DNA of 64,000 nucleotides from Gonatopus flavifemur (lineage: Eukaryota > Arthropoda > Insecta > Hymenoptera > Dryinidae). The stretch spans positions 868,001-932,000 of the forward strand of contig JAFFJZ010000049.1 of the NCBI GenBank assembly GCA_018340375.1, in the 5' to 3' direction. The first letter of the stretch is position 1. Every line of letters starts with the position of its first letter. A program made the translations under genes and the position numbers. The notes beneath the pieces were generated by a model that searched no databases, was not told the origin of the DNA, and was given only the letters and a program-made list of their open reading frames with translations. Shown here in pieces: positions 35,677 through 47,455 of the stretch.

Positions 35677-35758
35677 TCAACTACTATAGTCAACGATTAC
35701 TTGTCTGCTAGAGTCAATTTCTAAGATATTATCAAACTCTGGGTAAATTATGGCGTTG
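35677..35758 (-). pseudogene. Last codons of the F54H12.2-like capsid candidate
   Basis: The frame reads AIIYPEFDNILEIDSSR and ends with TGA at 35679-35677. It is separated from the rest of the gene by Transib 1. Removing that element and one CGTTG copy makes the frame continuous with ...EKTIN at 39812. A highly conserved tail of this kind (EID.SR.V..D) is typical of the family. Confidence 0.8.
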
Positions 35759-35785
35759 CACAGTGGGCCGAAATCCACAAAAACT
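35759..35785. promoter_or_regulatory. RSS-like left terminus of Transib 1
   Basis: Heptamer CACAGTG, an 11-bp spacer, then ACAAAAACT (8 of 9 matches to the V(D)J nonamer ACAAAAACC). The opposite end has CACAGTG, an 11-bp spacer and ACAAAAAGT (7 of 9). Confidence 0.75.
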
Positions 35786-36626
35786 GCTCAAAACCCCCTT
35801 TTCTGATGTACTCTGAAATTCAAGAATGTTGGTATTTTCTTACTCCAATACATTAGTAGTATGAAGGTATGTAACGCTGTGTCTGGAGGCGAGTTAGTTT
35901 GTGAGATATTGTGACGTGGGATGCAGAAATTACTAGGGAATTCTAAAGATTTCCCAAAAATAATACAAAAGGTTTTGAAGTGATTAACGCTTGCAAGCCC
36001 TCATGATTTTGATATCTAAGGATTCTGTGGGAGTTTACATGTTGTTTCAATATGAAAATAATGAATATTTCCCAGGAGGCATTAGTGTGAGGACGGAACA
36101 TTGCGTTTTTGAGTTGTGCGTACGAATAAAATCATCGATTTCGATATTTCATTGACGATTTTCTCAAATACTTCAAAAAACTCCCTCTGGGAGGCTTTTC
36201 CAATGTGTTCTTAGATGATTCCTACTTGCAAATCACTTCTATTCATGCTGCGCAGACCTGCGCAACGGGTGGTATGTTAATTTTTATGACACAGTATCTG
36301 TAAAATCATCAGTTCTCCGGTATACACCGTTGAAAAAGTTTGTGAATTGAATACACAAAATTTGGAAGCAATTAACACACAAATTTGTGTTTGAAATTAA
36401 CCACAGATTTCATGGGAATTCAAATCATATTTTGTATGAAAAGCACTTCAAAATGATATTGTGTTTGAATGTTAATAGAAGTATGGGGAATCCAATGAAC
36501 AAAATATGTTTTGTCAATAGCTTACAAACTTTTGTATCAGGATTAATGTGAATATTCTCAAATTTGCGGTGGAAATTTTCAACAGTGATATGCAACATGC
36601 AACATGCAACATTACGATAGATCACA

Positions 36627-36861
36627 TACAGAAAAATCATGTATCAAATATTACTACTTTTACTCGTACATTACTGCCCGTAAGTGATATAGTATAATGT
36701 TTACGAACGAATATAGTGAAATCTCATGCTTCATGATATGAAGTTGCACCGAATTGCGCGATGTTTTGCTACATTCGGTTGTGAACATTATACTATTTCA
36801 TTTACAAGCACTAATACACGAGTGAATGCAGTAATATTTGATACATCATTTTTCTCCGTGC
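36627..36861. repeat. 235-bp foldback MITE within Transib 1
   Basis: AGAAAAATCATGTATCAAAT near 36629 is mirrored by ATTTGATACATCATTTTTCT near 36850. The arms extend about 90 bp, including AGTATAATGTT and its inverse. Confidence 0.75.
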
Positions 36862-37118
36862 AAGTAAGGCGTAAGTAGAGCGTGCGGGAATTTCTAGAGT
36901 ATTGGATGAATTTTTTTTAATCTCTGACTACTGTCCTTTGATAGTTTGGCAACGTCATGATATCATTCACTTCAACACGGAAAGAGTTGTTCGATATCTT
37001 ACGGAACGTGGAGAGTGCCTCACGTGATGCAAAACTCAATCACCTAAAAAGTTGAGTCATCAATAACTCACACATAAAAATAGATTAGGATATAAAACAC
37101 ATCGGAAGACAGGTTACA

Positions 37119-39010
37119 TTGTTTGGCTCAAGTATATTTGATGAGTACGATGAAGCTCCCCGAAAATTGAAGATTTTTCTCGACAGGAATGAAAAATGGC
37201 TGAACGGAATAGTCAAATTTTCAATCATTAAAATGCCCAATGAAACAAACAAGAAGGGTGGTCGTCCTACTCCATCATCCGAAAATTCGACCATCAAAAC
37301 AAAACGCAGAAAAGCGAGTGAACTATGTAAAACAAAGTCAACCGCAGAATTGTCTTCGGCCCTACAAATGGAATTACGTTCTAAAGGCCGTCATACGGCA
37401 GCTCAAATAGTGCAAGAAGCTTGTTCAGTATCCGGTAATATACCACACATCGTCAAGAAGAATGTTAAAAACATAACTTCTCACACTTACGATGAAGCCT
37501 CAGCTCTAATTGTAGAGAATGAATCAACGAAGAATGAGTATCTGAATATGCGACATGGTGCGATAGAAAGAGCTGTGGATTCGTACCCTTCTTATCACAA
37601 GATATTGGATGCTAAGACTGGATTTTATCCTGGGAATGAATATATAACAGTCACTGATAGTATCGAAGCAGTAAAATTACAAGCTCTCCTCGATCATACT
37701 GCAACTCGTATAGTGAAGGTGAGTGAATCTGTTACTGGTATTCTGTCAATTGAGCACTGAGATAAACTGACGCTGTCGTCAAAATGGGGATTTGATGGGA
37801 GTTCAGGTCATTCTCAATACAAACAGGGACCTGATGGCTCCGGAAGCATGTTCAGTGATAGTGATCTATTTGTAACTTCTTCTGTTCCTTTGGAACTGAA
37901 TGTCTTGCAATCTGACTTGACGAAAAAAATGAGTTGGCAAAACCCACATCCATCGTCAACGAGATTCTGTCGCCCAATAAGGGTACAATTGACGAGGGAA
38001 ACAACTGGAGTGAGTAAAGAAGAGAAACGATACATGGAGAATCAGGTCAATAATCTCGTGCCTTCCAAAGTATCATGTCCTGTAGGTGATGTAAGTGTTA
38101 CTCATAGAATGGCACTGACTATGATAGACGGAAAAGTTTGCAACGCGATCACATCAACCGCATCTGCGCAAACTTGTAATATTTGTGGTGCTACGCCCGA
38201 AAAAATGAGTAATATTGAAGTAGTTTCTACAAGAACAGTCGATCGATGCAATCTTCAATTCGGATTATCTTCTCCCCATGCTCGGATAAGGTTTTTTGAA
38301 TTGCTCTCGCACATTTCTTATCGTTGACCCAATCAGAAGTGGTAGATTCGAAGTGTCGCAGACAAGGATTTATCCTCCCAAAGGAAAAAAATTATTCAAA
38401 ATAGATTCAGGAGTGAAATGGGATCGCTCATTGATATGCATATACCTGGGAAGGAAGCGGAACTACCAATGATGGCAATACTGCCCGGCAATTTTTCGAA
38501 CACGCGTCCACATCATCTGAAATCACAGGGATAGATTTGGGAGTTATTAGAAGATTCCGCCCAATATTCCAAACAATCCCTTGTGGTTTTGCTATCAATG
38601 TCGAGGCCTTTGCTAAGTATGCACATGGAATGCCTGAACTGTATGTTCATGAGTATAATTGGTATCATATGTCAGCATCAGTCCATGAGGTGCTTGTTCA
38701 TGGGTCTGGTATCATAGAACATGCTGACTCACCAATTGGTGAATCATCTGAGAAAGCCCAAGAGGCTCGGAACAAACATTGCAAACATTATAAAGGACGT
38801 ATTACAAGAAAATCTCCAAGACTTTCAACCAATCTGGACCTTTTACACATGCTACTGATATCATCAGATCCGTGGATTTCCTCTTTACAGAGATCGCCCC
38901 AAAAAAAGAATAATTCTTCTCCGCCAGAAGTCCTTGCACTTCTACAGGATCCGCAGATACAGTTGGCCAAGGAACATTCGAACATTGAATATGTAGAAAC
39001 ATTTGTGTAG
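37119..39010 (+). pseudogene. Transib (RAG1-like) transposase, copy 1
   Basis: Read through one in-frame TGA at about 37760 and shifts around 38330-38540, the blocks match copy 2. First: N-terminal region with KKGGRPTPSS and basic KRRKA. Catalytic Asp 1: KWGFDGSSGHSQYKQ at about 37777. Catalytic Asp 2: MIDGKVCNAI at about 38122, followed 16 residues on by CNIC. Zinc-type pair: VHEVLVHG (HxxxxH). Catalytic Glu: EKAQEARNK at about 38755. This is the arrangement of Transib transposases and of the RAG1 core (D, D with CxxC, HxxxxH, E). No intron interrupts the Glu region, unlike copy 2. It is disabled by the stop and shifts, but no catalytic residue is lost. Confidence 0.85.
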
Positions 39011-39204
39011 AATAATACAAGTAATGAAAGATGGAAAACCTTGGAAGAAACGTTAGAAAAGAGAATGAAAAAAGAATGAATAAATGAATTTTGGAAATGA
39101 GAAAAAGTGTTGCCGAAGTCCAATTTACAATCTTCCCGCGGTGAAAGACGGCAGTAAATTGGAAGATCCAAACTAATGTATCATTGGCATCATATATAAT
39201 TCAG

Positions 39205-39740
39205 CTAAAGATTTTGAAGAAAAATTTGAATCCAGATTCGTATTCGGCGGCTTCCAAAAACTGTCCGGAAACGGGTTTCAGGCAAATCGAAATCATTTAA
39301 ACTTTTATGTCCGTCATATTGAATTTGCCATCCCGAATTCTGAAAATCTGACTGCGAATTCGTGATCAGCGATCCAAAAAACTCTCCCGGATTGAGTTTG
39401 GGGCAAATCGGAGTGATTTTAACATTTTCGTCCGCCATATCGAATTCGTGATCTTGAATTCTGAAAATCTGACTGCGGATTCGTAATCAGCGATCCCAAA
39501 AACTCCCGGAATGAGTTCCAGGCAAATCAAAGTGATTTCGACATTTTCGTCCGCCATCTTGAATTCGGAAAATCTGACTGCTGATTCGTAACAGCGACCC
39601 GAAAAACTCTCCCGGAATGAGTTTCAGGCGAATCGGAGTCATTTGGACATTTTCGTCCGCCATATTGGATCCGCGATCTTGAATTCGGAAAATCTGACTA
39701 CAGATTCGTAATCAGCGATCCTCCAAACCCCTCAGTCCAG
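39205..39740. repeat. Subterminal tandem array in Transib 1 (about 4-5 units of 100-120 bp)
   Basis: Each unit has ATTTTCGTCCGCCATAT, CTTGAATTCTGAAAATCTGA, GATTCGTAATCAGCGATC and CTCCCGGAATGAGTTTC. Similar units occur in Transib 2, so they belong to the element family. Confidence 0.85.
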
Positions 39741-39811
39741 AACAATGCATGAATCAGACAACGCCCGATAGTTTTGAGCACTTTTTGTGGATTTCGGACC
39801 ACTGTGCGTTG

Positions 39812-40408
39812 ATAGTTTTTTCAGCGGCTCTGGTGAAACCCACTGCGATTCGTACACTTCCGTGTCCCATTAGATTCCAATGAGTAGCGCAATGTGCAGA
39901 TAGATCAGGTGTGAGGTCGAATCCGAAAAGACAATATCCTTGAGGATGAGCTTGTCGAGAAATTGAATTCCCCTCATTCAAAAAATGAATTCCTGTTCCA
40001 GAGGAGAGAGTATAATATGCTTCCACGTAAAGTTCCCTGTTCTCACTCAATTTAGGTCGCAATGGTCTGTTTGGTATCTGTTTTCCATCCACGTGGAGAG
40101 ACAAGAAGTTGATACAGTGTGTTCAAAAATTGGAGGGATTCAGTTTATAATCTCCATTAAATGCTCTGTTATCAATAAATCCAATGGTAACTCTCTTGGG
40201 TAATTGTCCCAATATAACATGGTCTACCGTTCCTTTGACCACACCTCCATGGATCGTGAATGATCTCACTTCATCCCCCGATAATGGGTACTTTGCTGTT
40301 GTTTTTGATAAAATTTTCGAGTGTGCCAACAAAACCCCCGGACTGATTTCCCCGCGTCTCATTAGGAGTGTAGCTTCGTGTACATGTATCTTCGGTTCAA
40401 TAGTATTA
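39812..40408 (-). pseudogene. F54H12.2-like (candidate capsid) protein, C-terminal two-thirds
   Basis: Reading leftward: TIEPKIHVHEATLLMRRGE, VLLAHSKILSKTTAKYPLS, ILGQLPKRVTIGFIDNRAFN, one in-frame TGA, then FLSLHVDGKQIP, TLSSGTGIHFLNEGNSIS, YCLFGFDLTPDLSAHC and HGSVRIAVGFTRAAEKTIN. These blocks are those of the family named after C. elegans F54H12.2, common in arthropod elements that also carry PolB. It is a candidate capsid protein because it is conserved among virus-like genes and near the protease; this role is inference. The mariner at 40409-48220 and Transib 1 at 35759-39806 cut it into three. Confidence 0.8.
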
Positions 40409-40469
40409 TTAGGTGTATAACTTTGCTTCCGCCGTTTTCTTCCGGAATTCAAGGCTTTATTGTGAGAAA

Positions 40470-40965
40470 CTGATTATACATTCATGATTCAAAGTATTGT
40501 CCATCGCTGGCCACCACTTTCTCCAATCTTCCGGGCAGCATACGAATCCCGCGTTTGAAACACACGTCATCTTTTAGAGCAATCCACGGTTCGATCCAAT
40601 TTTTCACTCGTCCATAGGACCGGAAGTGCAGGTCAGCTAGCCCGTGAGCCATTGATCAAACTAAGTCATAGTCCGAGGGAGCGACGTCTGGAGAATACGG
40701 CGCGTGGGGTAGGACTTCCCATTACACAGCTTCCAAGTACGTCTTGACCACTTTCGCAACATTAGGTCGAGCATTGTCATGCTGTAAAATCACTTCGTCA
40801 TGTCTCCCGTTGTATTCCGGCCGTTTGTTCTCCAATGCTCGGCTCATACGCAATCCTTGCGTTTGATAACGATTGCCTGTGATTGATCTAGTCGGTTCTG
40901 ACAACTCATAATACACTACGCTGAGCTGGTCCTACCACATACTGAACATAGCCTTGGTGTTTTGG
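40470..40965 (-). pseudogene. Mariner transposase, C-terminal half
   Basis: Blocks from the right: LSVVYYELSEPTRSITGNRY, ALENKRPEYNGRHDEVILQH with the DNARPN signature (catalytic Asp of HDN), a stop after TYLEAV, then EVLPHAPYSPDVAPSDYDL holding the third Asp, and a C-terminal YGRVKNWIEPWIA. This is the DD34D mariner layout. It belongs with the N-terminal half at 47516-48050, from which it is separated by Transib 2. Confidence 0.8.
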
Positions 40966-40984
40966 CCTTCACCATGCTGACATA

Positions 40985-41805
40985 CGGAGAGAAATGAAAT
41001 TCAAGGAATGACAGAAATTGATGAAATATAAGAGAATGCTTTACCTAAAAATTGGAAGCGAAAAGAGTAGGAGACTGTATGAGGAGATATTAATTGGAAA
41101 AGATTGGGGTTTCTTCGACTCAGAAACGCCACAGAGGAGTGAAGTTCAGCAAATATAATTCAAAAGGTTCATGAAAAACAAAATACAATGAAACTCAACC
41201 GATCCTTCAGACAATAGTGTACGAGAACAATTTTCGAAACGAATCGTTTCTTATTTGAGTAAACTACACTTGAGAAAATGAATGAGAATTTAAATAATGT
41301 AGATTCAGAATGAGAGAGCTCAATTGACAAAGAATGTCGAGAAGCGACAATTCGGTTCCGAAACTAGTTGTAATTACTATATTATACAAAATGATGTTCT
41401 GGCCAGAATCATGAATGTCAATCTTACGAGACCATGGCTTGTAGTTCGTTGGCCGGCGGGAGAAGATGTCGTCAACAATTTGCCCGTGTTGCCCAGCCCA
41501 GAGATGGAAACCCCAGCGATGAACGACGTGAGAGTGAGCCCAGCTCGATGATGAACATAGGAGAGTAGCGCACGTTGGGGAGAGATCCTTTAAACTGTAA
41601 TCGACTCACTTTGTTCCTAAGACTTAGGCGACCACGTTTTTACACGAAACGAGAAGAGATACGTGGTGATCGTCCAAACTGGAGAGACGAACTAACTTTT
41701 GGGGAGGGATTGACGAGCAAGTACCTTGTTCTTCCGCCCCCTCCTTTTTAATCATCCTCTGAGCGATGATTACTTATTTGTGGTATGGAAGATTACATGC
41801 TCATC
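40985..41805. other. About 0.8 kb of unidentified insert inside the mariner
   Basis: The mariner frame PNIHGSK ends at about 41805 and the matching downstream residues resume at about 40965. The intervening DNA has no recognised ORF or inverted ends. It could be a small non-autonomous element; the boundaries are approximate. Confidence 0.45.
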
Positions 41806-42464
41806 GGCGCTCAACCACTTGGAACCGTGTATATTCGGTTTGGCCGTTGCACAGTGGGGCCAAATGCCAAAAAGCTGGCCAAAACCCCAAAAATGAAGTT
41901 TGCAGTTGGGGATATTTGACCCTTGGGATAAGTAAGGTGATGTCCCAAGTATTGGAATTCTGATATAAGAAGATCTGATCCCCTCCCCCTGCCCTTGTGT
42001 ACCAGTTGCAAAATCCCCTCCTTGGAGTATAATCCGCGTGATTGGAAGACAATAAAATAACGAGCATGTTCAAAAAGACGCTGTGTCTCGAAAAATGAAC
42101 CGATTCAACTTTTTCAAATTGGAGTCTATTACTGAAACTATGTAGAATACACTGAAAATTAAGAGAATATCAATTTGATGAGTGGAAAATACTGACGAAG
42201 CAATGATTGGATGTAATTTCTATATCTATAAATGAGAAAATGTGTTTGGTTTTTGAAGGAATAGTAGAGAATTACGCAAAATTACGTCGTTTAACTTATT
42301 GGAGGTGGTAGATGGGACTCTTACCTAAACATCAGAAAAAAAAACGGCTGCCCATGTCTGCCCCTAAGCAATTCCGCCATGTTTTTGTGCAGGAAATCAC
42401 AAAAAATTAGACGGAGTGATGAGGAGTCCTTAGATCCGTCTGAAACTTGATATGCAGAAGTTTG

Positions 42465-42905
42465 TGGAGTCGCTGATTATGAATTCGTTGTCTTCATTTC
42501 GGAATTCGAAATGGCGGATCCAATATGGCGGACGGGAATTGAAAGAAATCATCGGATTTCCTTCAAATCCGTGACCCAGGGGTTCCTGAGGTCGCTGATC
42601 ACGAATCCGTTGTTCGAATTTCAAAATTCAGAATGGCGGATCCAATATGGCGGATGGAAATTGAAAAAATCATCGGATTGCCTTCAAACTCGGTACCCTG
42701 AGGTTTTTAAGGTCGCTGATTCCGAATCCGGTGTCTGAATTCCGGAATTCAGAATGGCGGATCCAGTTTGGCAGGAAAAAATTGAAAAAATCATCAGATT
42801 TCCTTCAAACTCGGTATCCAGGGTTTTGTGGGGTCATTGATTACGAATCAGTTGTCAAATTCCAAGGAACAAAGATAGCGTATCTAATATGGTGGACACA
42901 AAACT
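42465..42905. repeat. Left subterminal tandem array of Transib 2
   Basis: About four units of 110-120 bp with GAATTCAGAATGGCGGATCC, AATATGGCGG, AATCATCGGATTTCCTTC and GTCGCTGAT. They are inverted relative to the right array, so the element has long imperfect inverted repeats built of satellite-like units. Confidence 0.85.
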
Positions 42906-43084
42906 CAGAATTCAGTACATTCGCTTTGAATTTTATCTCAACGTTAGTATGTGTTTTATTTCCAGTGTACATTTGCTGCACGAGGAAAACTGTATGAGAT
43001 TGATGACCATTCGTTTTTCTTCTCATCGTGGGCTTGGGGTATACAAAAGCCAGAAATCATTGATATTTAGGAAGATGATGGACC

Positions 43085-43255
43085 ATTGAGAGAAAAACAG
43101 TATTGCTGGAGAATATTCGTAGTGAATTTACTATGAGTTGATGGATTCACTATGGGAAATGACAATAAAACTACCAACATTTATTATCATTACTACGAAT
43201 TTTTGGTAACTTCACTGCTAACATTCTTCAGCGATGCTCTTTTTCCCTAAAGTAA
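43085..43255. repeat. Imperfect foldback repeat in Transib 2
   Basis: GAGAAAAACAGTATTGCTGG near 43090 and CTTCAGCGATGCTCTTTTTC near 43230 are imperfect inverse copies, with further pairing inside (CGTAGTGAA and TTCACTGCT). Confidence 0.5.
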
Positions 43256-43567
43256 CCGTCATTTTCCTAGATGTTTATAAATGTTATTCAAGTATTGATA
43301 TCTCTTTTCTTCTCGTGAACTGAATCATGACTCGCGGTTTGGTGATCGTTCTTATGTTAACCTTTCGTTTTCATGGCAACGTAAATAGTTGGTGGTAATC
43401 GGTCTGATTTCAAATGGTGCTTAACACAATTGTGCAATAGCTGTCACCGAATTCTTACTCTTGCTAGTAATGGTTACCGTAAACTTTTTTCCGCGTGCAA
43501 GTTTGGAGCTTGGTGAATATTCTTCGTTTTCTGAAATCATTCAATGTTAACATACAATTCCAAATGA

Positions 43568-46276
43568 GATGGATTCCGCTGCCATAGGTGAGTGTTTCAA
43601 CAACCTATATTTTCTTAGTAGTTTAATTTGAACAGTTGACTGCAAAAAAAATTAGCTTGAGAGGGTTGAATCCAACCTAAGAGAATTAGGGAAATTTTTA
43701 GAAACACATGGGGTTTCTGTAGCGGATTTTATCGAATTCTACAACGTTTGTAGATTTCGAAGATCATTCAATATCTATGACTCGGAGAGAGATGTACAAT
43801 ATTTTAAGGAGCAGTCCTCTACCTACGTTGGATGAAAAGTTCACTTTCCTTCAAGGAAAAATCATCGAGATAACGTGTTGTCCGGATAACAAGACTACAG
43901 AGATCTCTAACCTTTCATCTACTTTTAAATGTGTATTCAAAGAGAGATGGGAATCCTCTCAAAGGACCGAAGAACGATTTCTTCAAAATAATGAAGAATG
44001 GTGAAACAAGAGGTAGTGTTTTGTACTTTCAGGAATCCCCATTCTGTAACTGTTCAAACGCAAGTGGGAAGACCTCTTGTTGAATTGAACGAATGTTCAG
44101 AAAGAACGAAACGTAGGAAAACGGAGAATATCAGAGTGAATACTCCTATCTCAGAGCTGTCTTACGCCACACAAATGTGTTTGAGAGCGTCTGGACAGAT
44201 CAAAGCCGCAAAAATGGTAGAGGATGTTACATCTTCTGATCCTGAGCTTGCCAAAATGTATATGAAAGGTTATCAAACTTTCAAGCGAAATGAGCCGAAG
44301 ATGTTGGATGATGAAGATGCTCTAGCTCTCCTAGTAGATGCCGAGCTCTCAAAACATCAGTACCGCTTATTGCGTGAAGCTGATCCGCAGAAATTTCCAC
44401 CTTATAAAAGAATTCAACTGGCCAAACGCATGTGTTTCCCTGACAAGGAATTTATTCAAATAACAGAAACCTGCGCTGTTGTGCAACTACAAGCACTTCT
44501 TGATCACACAGCTACACGTATTTCGAAGCTACAGAATTCGGTTTTGTCAACTTTATCTGATTAAGAGTTACAAAACCTGGCACTTATTTCCAAATGGGGG
44601 TTTGATGGGAGCTCTGGCCACTCCTCATACAAACAAGCATATCAAAGTTCGGAAGCTAGTGATTCCGCTGTGTTCATTACTTCACTCGTGCCTCTCCGCC
44701 TACACTGCAATTCAAAAATAATTTGGCAGAATCCAAGGCCATCATCAACCACATTTTGTAGGCCAATCAAAATAGAGTTTGTGAAAGAATCAACTGAAGT
44801 TTCGGTTGCAGAGAAGCTACGGGTTGATAATGAAATATAAAATCTGAGGGCTCCTTCTTTCAGAACTGATGAAAAACATGTTTCAGTGGAACATGAGATG
44901 ATTTTTTCTATGGTGGACGGGAAGGTATGCAATGCCATAACTGAGACAACCTATACCCAGAAGTGCTATATATGTGGTGCCACATCTAAGGAATTCAACA
45001 AAATTGATGATATAGTATCCAGGCCGGTCAAAACCGAAAACCTCCAGTTTGGTTTGTCTTGTCTACACGGCTGGATACGATTTTTTGAGGGCCTCCTGCA
45101 TTTGTCTTATAAGCTACCTATTCCGAAGTGGCAAGCACGAAAACAAGATAAAGCTTTGGTGGAAGAACGAAAAAAGGTTGTACAGAAAAGTTTTAAAGAA
45201 AAATGTGGCCTCATTGTCGATGTTCCTAAGCCAGGGTTTGGGAACTCAAATGATGGGAATACCGCTAGGCGATTTTTCGCACAACCCGAAGTTTCTGCCG
45301 AAATCACAGGGGTGGATGTCAACCTAATACAACGACTTCATGTAGTATTAGCTACCGTTTCAAGTGGCCATGAAATAGACGTTGAAAAGTTTCGGAGTTA
45401 CGCTTTAGACACGGCACGCTACTACGCGACAAAATATCCGTGGTACCCAATGTCACCTACGATGCACAAGTTTTTGATCCATGGACCTGAAATCATTGCA
45501 TCTGCTCTTCTACCTATAGGCCAATTGACTGAGGAAGCACAAGAGGCTCGTAACAAAGATTTTAAAAGGTGAAAATGATGTATATCACTTAATAATAGTC
45601 TATATTGGTCACAGTGGACTCGACACTTTGAAGGGAAAAATTTGACTCCTCAAGTACTGCAATCAGTTTGATACATTGCACAATACGTTTTTGACTACTA
45701 GGCAAACTATATATTTATGGTAACCACGAGAATATATGTTCGCGAAGATTGTTTTGTTCTGGTAAGGAATTCGGGGAATTATGAATATTCATATACTTTT
45801 TTTTATTATCAAGCCACATTGTTCATCCTCTGGAAACATAAATTCATAGACTAGAAAACAGTTTTGAGAATCAAGTAAACTTATGAATTAGAGGATTTAT
45901 TCAAAACTTTATACTGATGACCCCAAAGTGCAGCTGCTTTTTGTTTTCCCTTGATTTTGCTTGTCATGTTGAGATCAAAAGCTTTAACGGTGTCGATGAA
46001 TACATAATTATATTCAAATATCTCAACAACATTCATTTCCAAAGGTACCGAGAGCATCACTCCAGGAAATGCAGTAGAGAAAAAACGAATGAAGACATTT
46101 TCAAATGGTTCCTTTTGAGTTCTGATCCAATGTTATCGAGTAAAAGACAGTTGCCCTAGAAAAAACTAAAGTTTCTCGCTAGAGACGTGTTAAGCCTGAT
46201 CAAAACTCCGGATATACTTGATGCAGACAACGTAACTTCCCCATTATCTCCCTCTGAGAGTGAAGAAGAAGACTGA
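43568..46276 (+). pseudogene. Transib (RAG1-like) transposase, copy 2, with an apparent intron
   Basis: A possible short first exon starts at ATG 43568. The main coding blocks begin near 43665. They include RRKTENIRVNTPISELSYA, catalytic Asp 1 in KWGFDGSSGHSSYKQ (about 44594), Asp 2 in MVDGKVCNAI (about 44911) with CYIC 16 residues later, GFGNSNDGNTARRFF, HKFLIHG (HxxxxH) and Glu in EEAQEARNKDFKR (about 45535-45568). The frame then meets AG|GTGAAA and resumes after TTCCAAAG at 46045 with YREHHSRKCSREKTNED, so 45569-46044 looks like an intron. The end is acidic (SESEEED, stop 46276). Stops at 44564 and 44840, a shift near 43998 and a TAG in the last exon disable it. Confidence 0.87.
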
Positions 46277-46509
46277 TCTGAGTAAAAAAAGTGTGGCAAA
46301 AGTAAAAACCATTACGATTTGAGTTTTTTTTATTATTGTATATATTGTGAATGTATATATCTTTCGATTTAACACATTTGGTGTGTTAATATCATTCGAT
46401 GATTATGTTAATAATGATTCAATGTTGGAAATAATAATAATAATGATCATAATAGGAACAACAAAATGGGCCGTTTAGTTCTTGTTTAATATTAAGTTAT
46501 GAATGAAGT

Positions 46510-47455
46510 TTTGATTTTTGGCATCCGCCATCCTGAATTTCGGAATTCTGACAACGGATTCGTGAACAGCGATCCCGAAAACCCCTGGGTACCGAGTTTG
46601 AAGGGAATCCGATGATTTTTACAATTTTCGTTCGCTATATTGGGTCCGTTATTCTGAATTTTGAATTTCAGACCGTGGATTCGTAATCAGCGACCACAGA
46701 AACCCCTGAGTACCGAGTTTAAAGAAAATGCAATGATTTTCTTAATTTTTGTCCACCATATTGGATCCGCCATCCTGAATTTCGAAATTTTGACAACGGA
46801 TTCGTAATTGGTGAACCCAAAAACTCCTGGATGCCGAGTTTGAAGAGAATCCGATGATCTTCTCGATTTTATTCCACCATATTGCGTTCGTCATCCTGAA
46901 TTTCGAAATGCAGACAACGGATTTGTAATCAGCGACCCCAAAAATCCCTGGGTACCCAATTTGAAAAAAATCTGATAATTTTTTCAATTTTCGTTCGCCA
47001 TATTGGATTCGCCATTCTGAATTTGGGAACTCAGACAGCGAATTCGTGATCAGCGACCCCGAAAACCCCTGATCACCAAATTCGAAAAAAATCCGATGAT
47101 GTCTCCCAATTTTCGTCCACCATATTGGATCCGCCATTTTGAATTTCGAAATGAGAACAACGGATCCGTAATCAGCGACCCCGAAAACCGTTAGGTAACT
47201 AATTTGAGGGGAATCCGATGGTTTTTTAAATTTTCGTCCGCCATATTGGATTCGCCATTTTGAATTTCGGGACTCAAGAAGCAGATTCGTAATCAGCGAC
47301 CCCAAAAACCCCTGATCACCAAGTTTGAAGGAAATCCGATGGTTTCTTTCAATTTTCGTCCGCCATATTGGATCCGCCATTTTGAATTTTGAAATCCTGA
47401 CAACGGATTCGTAATCAGTGACCTCATAAACTTCCCGAGTACGAAGTCGCAAGCG
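46510..47455. repeat. Right subterminal tandem array of Transib 2 (about 8 units of about 120 bp)
   Basis: Units start near 46526, 46645, 46766, 46890, 47010, 47130, 47250 and 47372. Each carries ATATTGGATCCGCCATTTTG, ACGGATTCGTAATCAGCGAC and CCGATGATTTTTTCAATTTT. The 278-codon minus ORF at 46742-47578 is only the array translated: units of about 120 bp keep one frame open. Confidence 0.88.

Larger units (their letters stand above)
35759..39806 (+). mobile_element. Transib element 1 (4048 bp) with RSS-like ends
   Basis: Both ends are CACAGTG reading inward (35759 and 39806) and share TCCGAAATCCACAAAAA-type sequence over about 35 bp. Identical CGTTG flanks at 35754-35758 and 39807-39811 are a 5-bp target duplication, the Transib hallmark. 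It contains a RAG1-like transposase pseudogene (37119-39010), a 235-bp MITE (36627-36861) and a tandem array near the right end (39205-39740). Confidence 0.92.

Noticed and set aside
37814..38035. Minus ORFs opposite the Transib transposases
   Set aside because: Shadows of the plus-strand coding frame, which carries the recognisable motifs.
41324..41551. ORF of 75 codons in the 0.8-kb insert
   Set aside because: No domain, atypical composition, and no second copy to support it.
43995..44032. A mini-intron GTGAAA...TTTCAG in Transib copy 2
   Set aside because: Copy 1 has coding residues across the same stretch and copy 2 aligns there after a one-base shift, so a frameshift is simpler.
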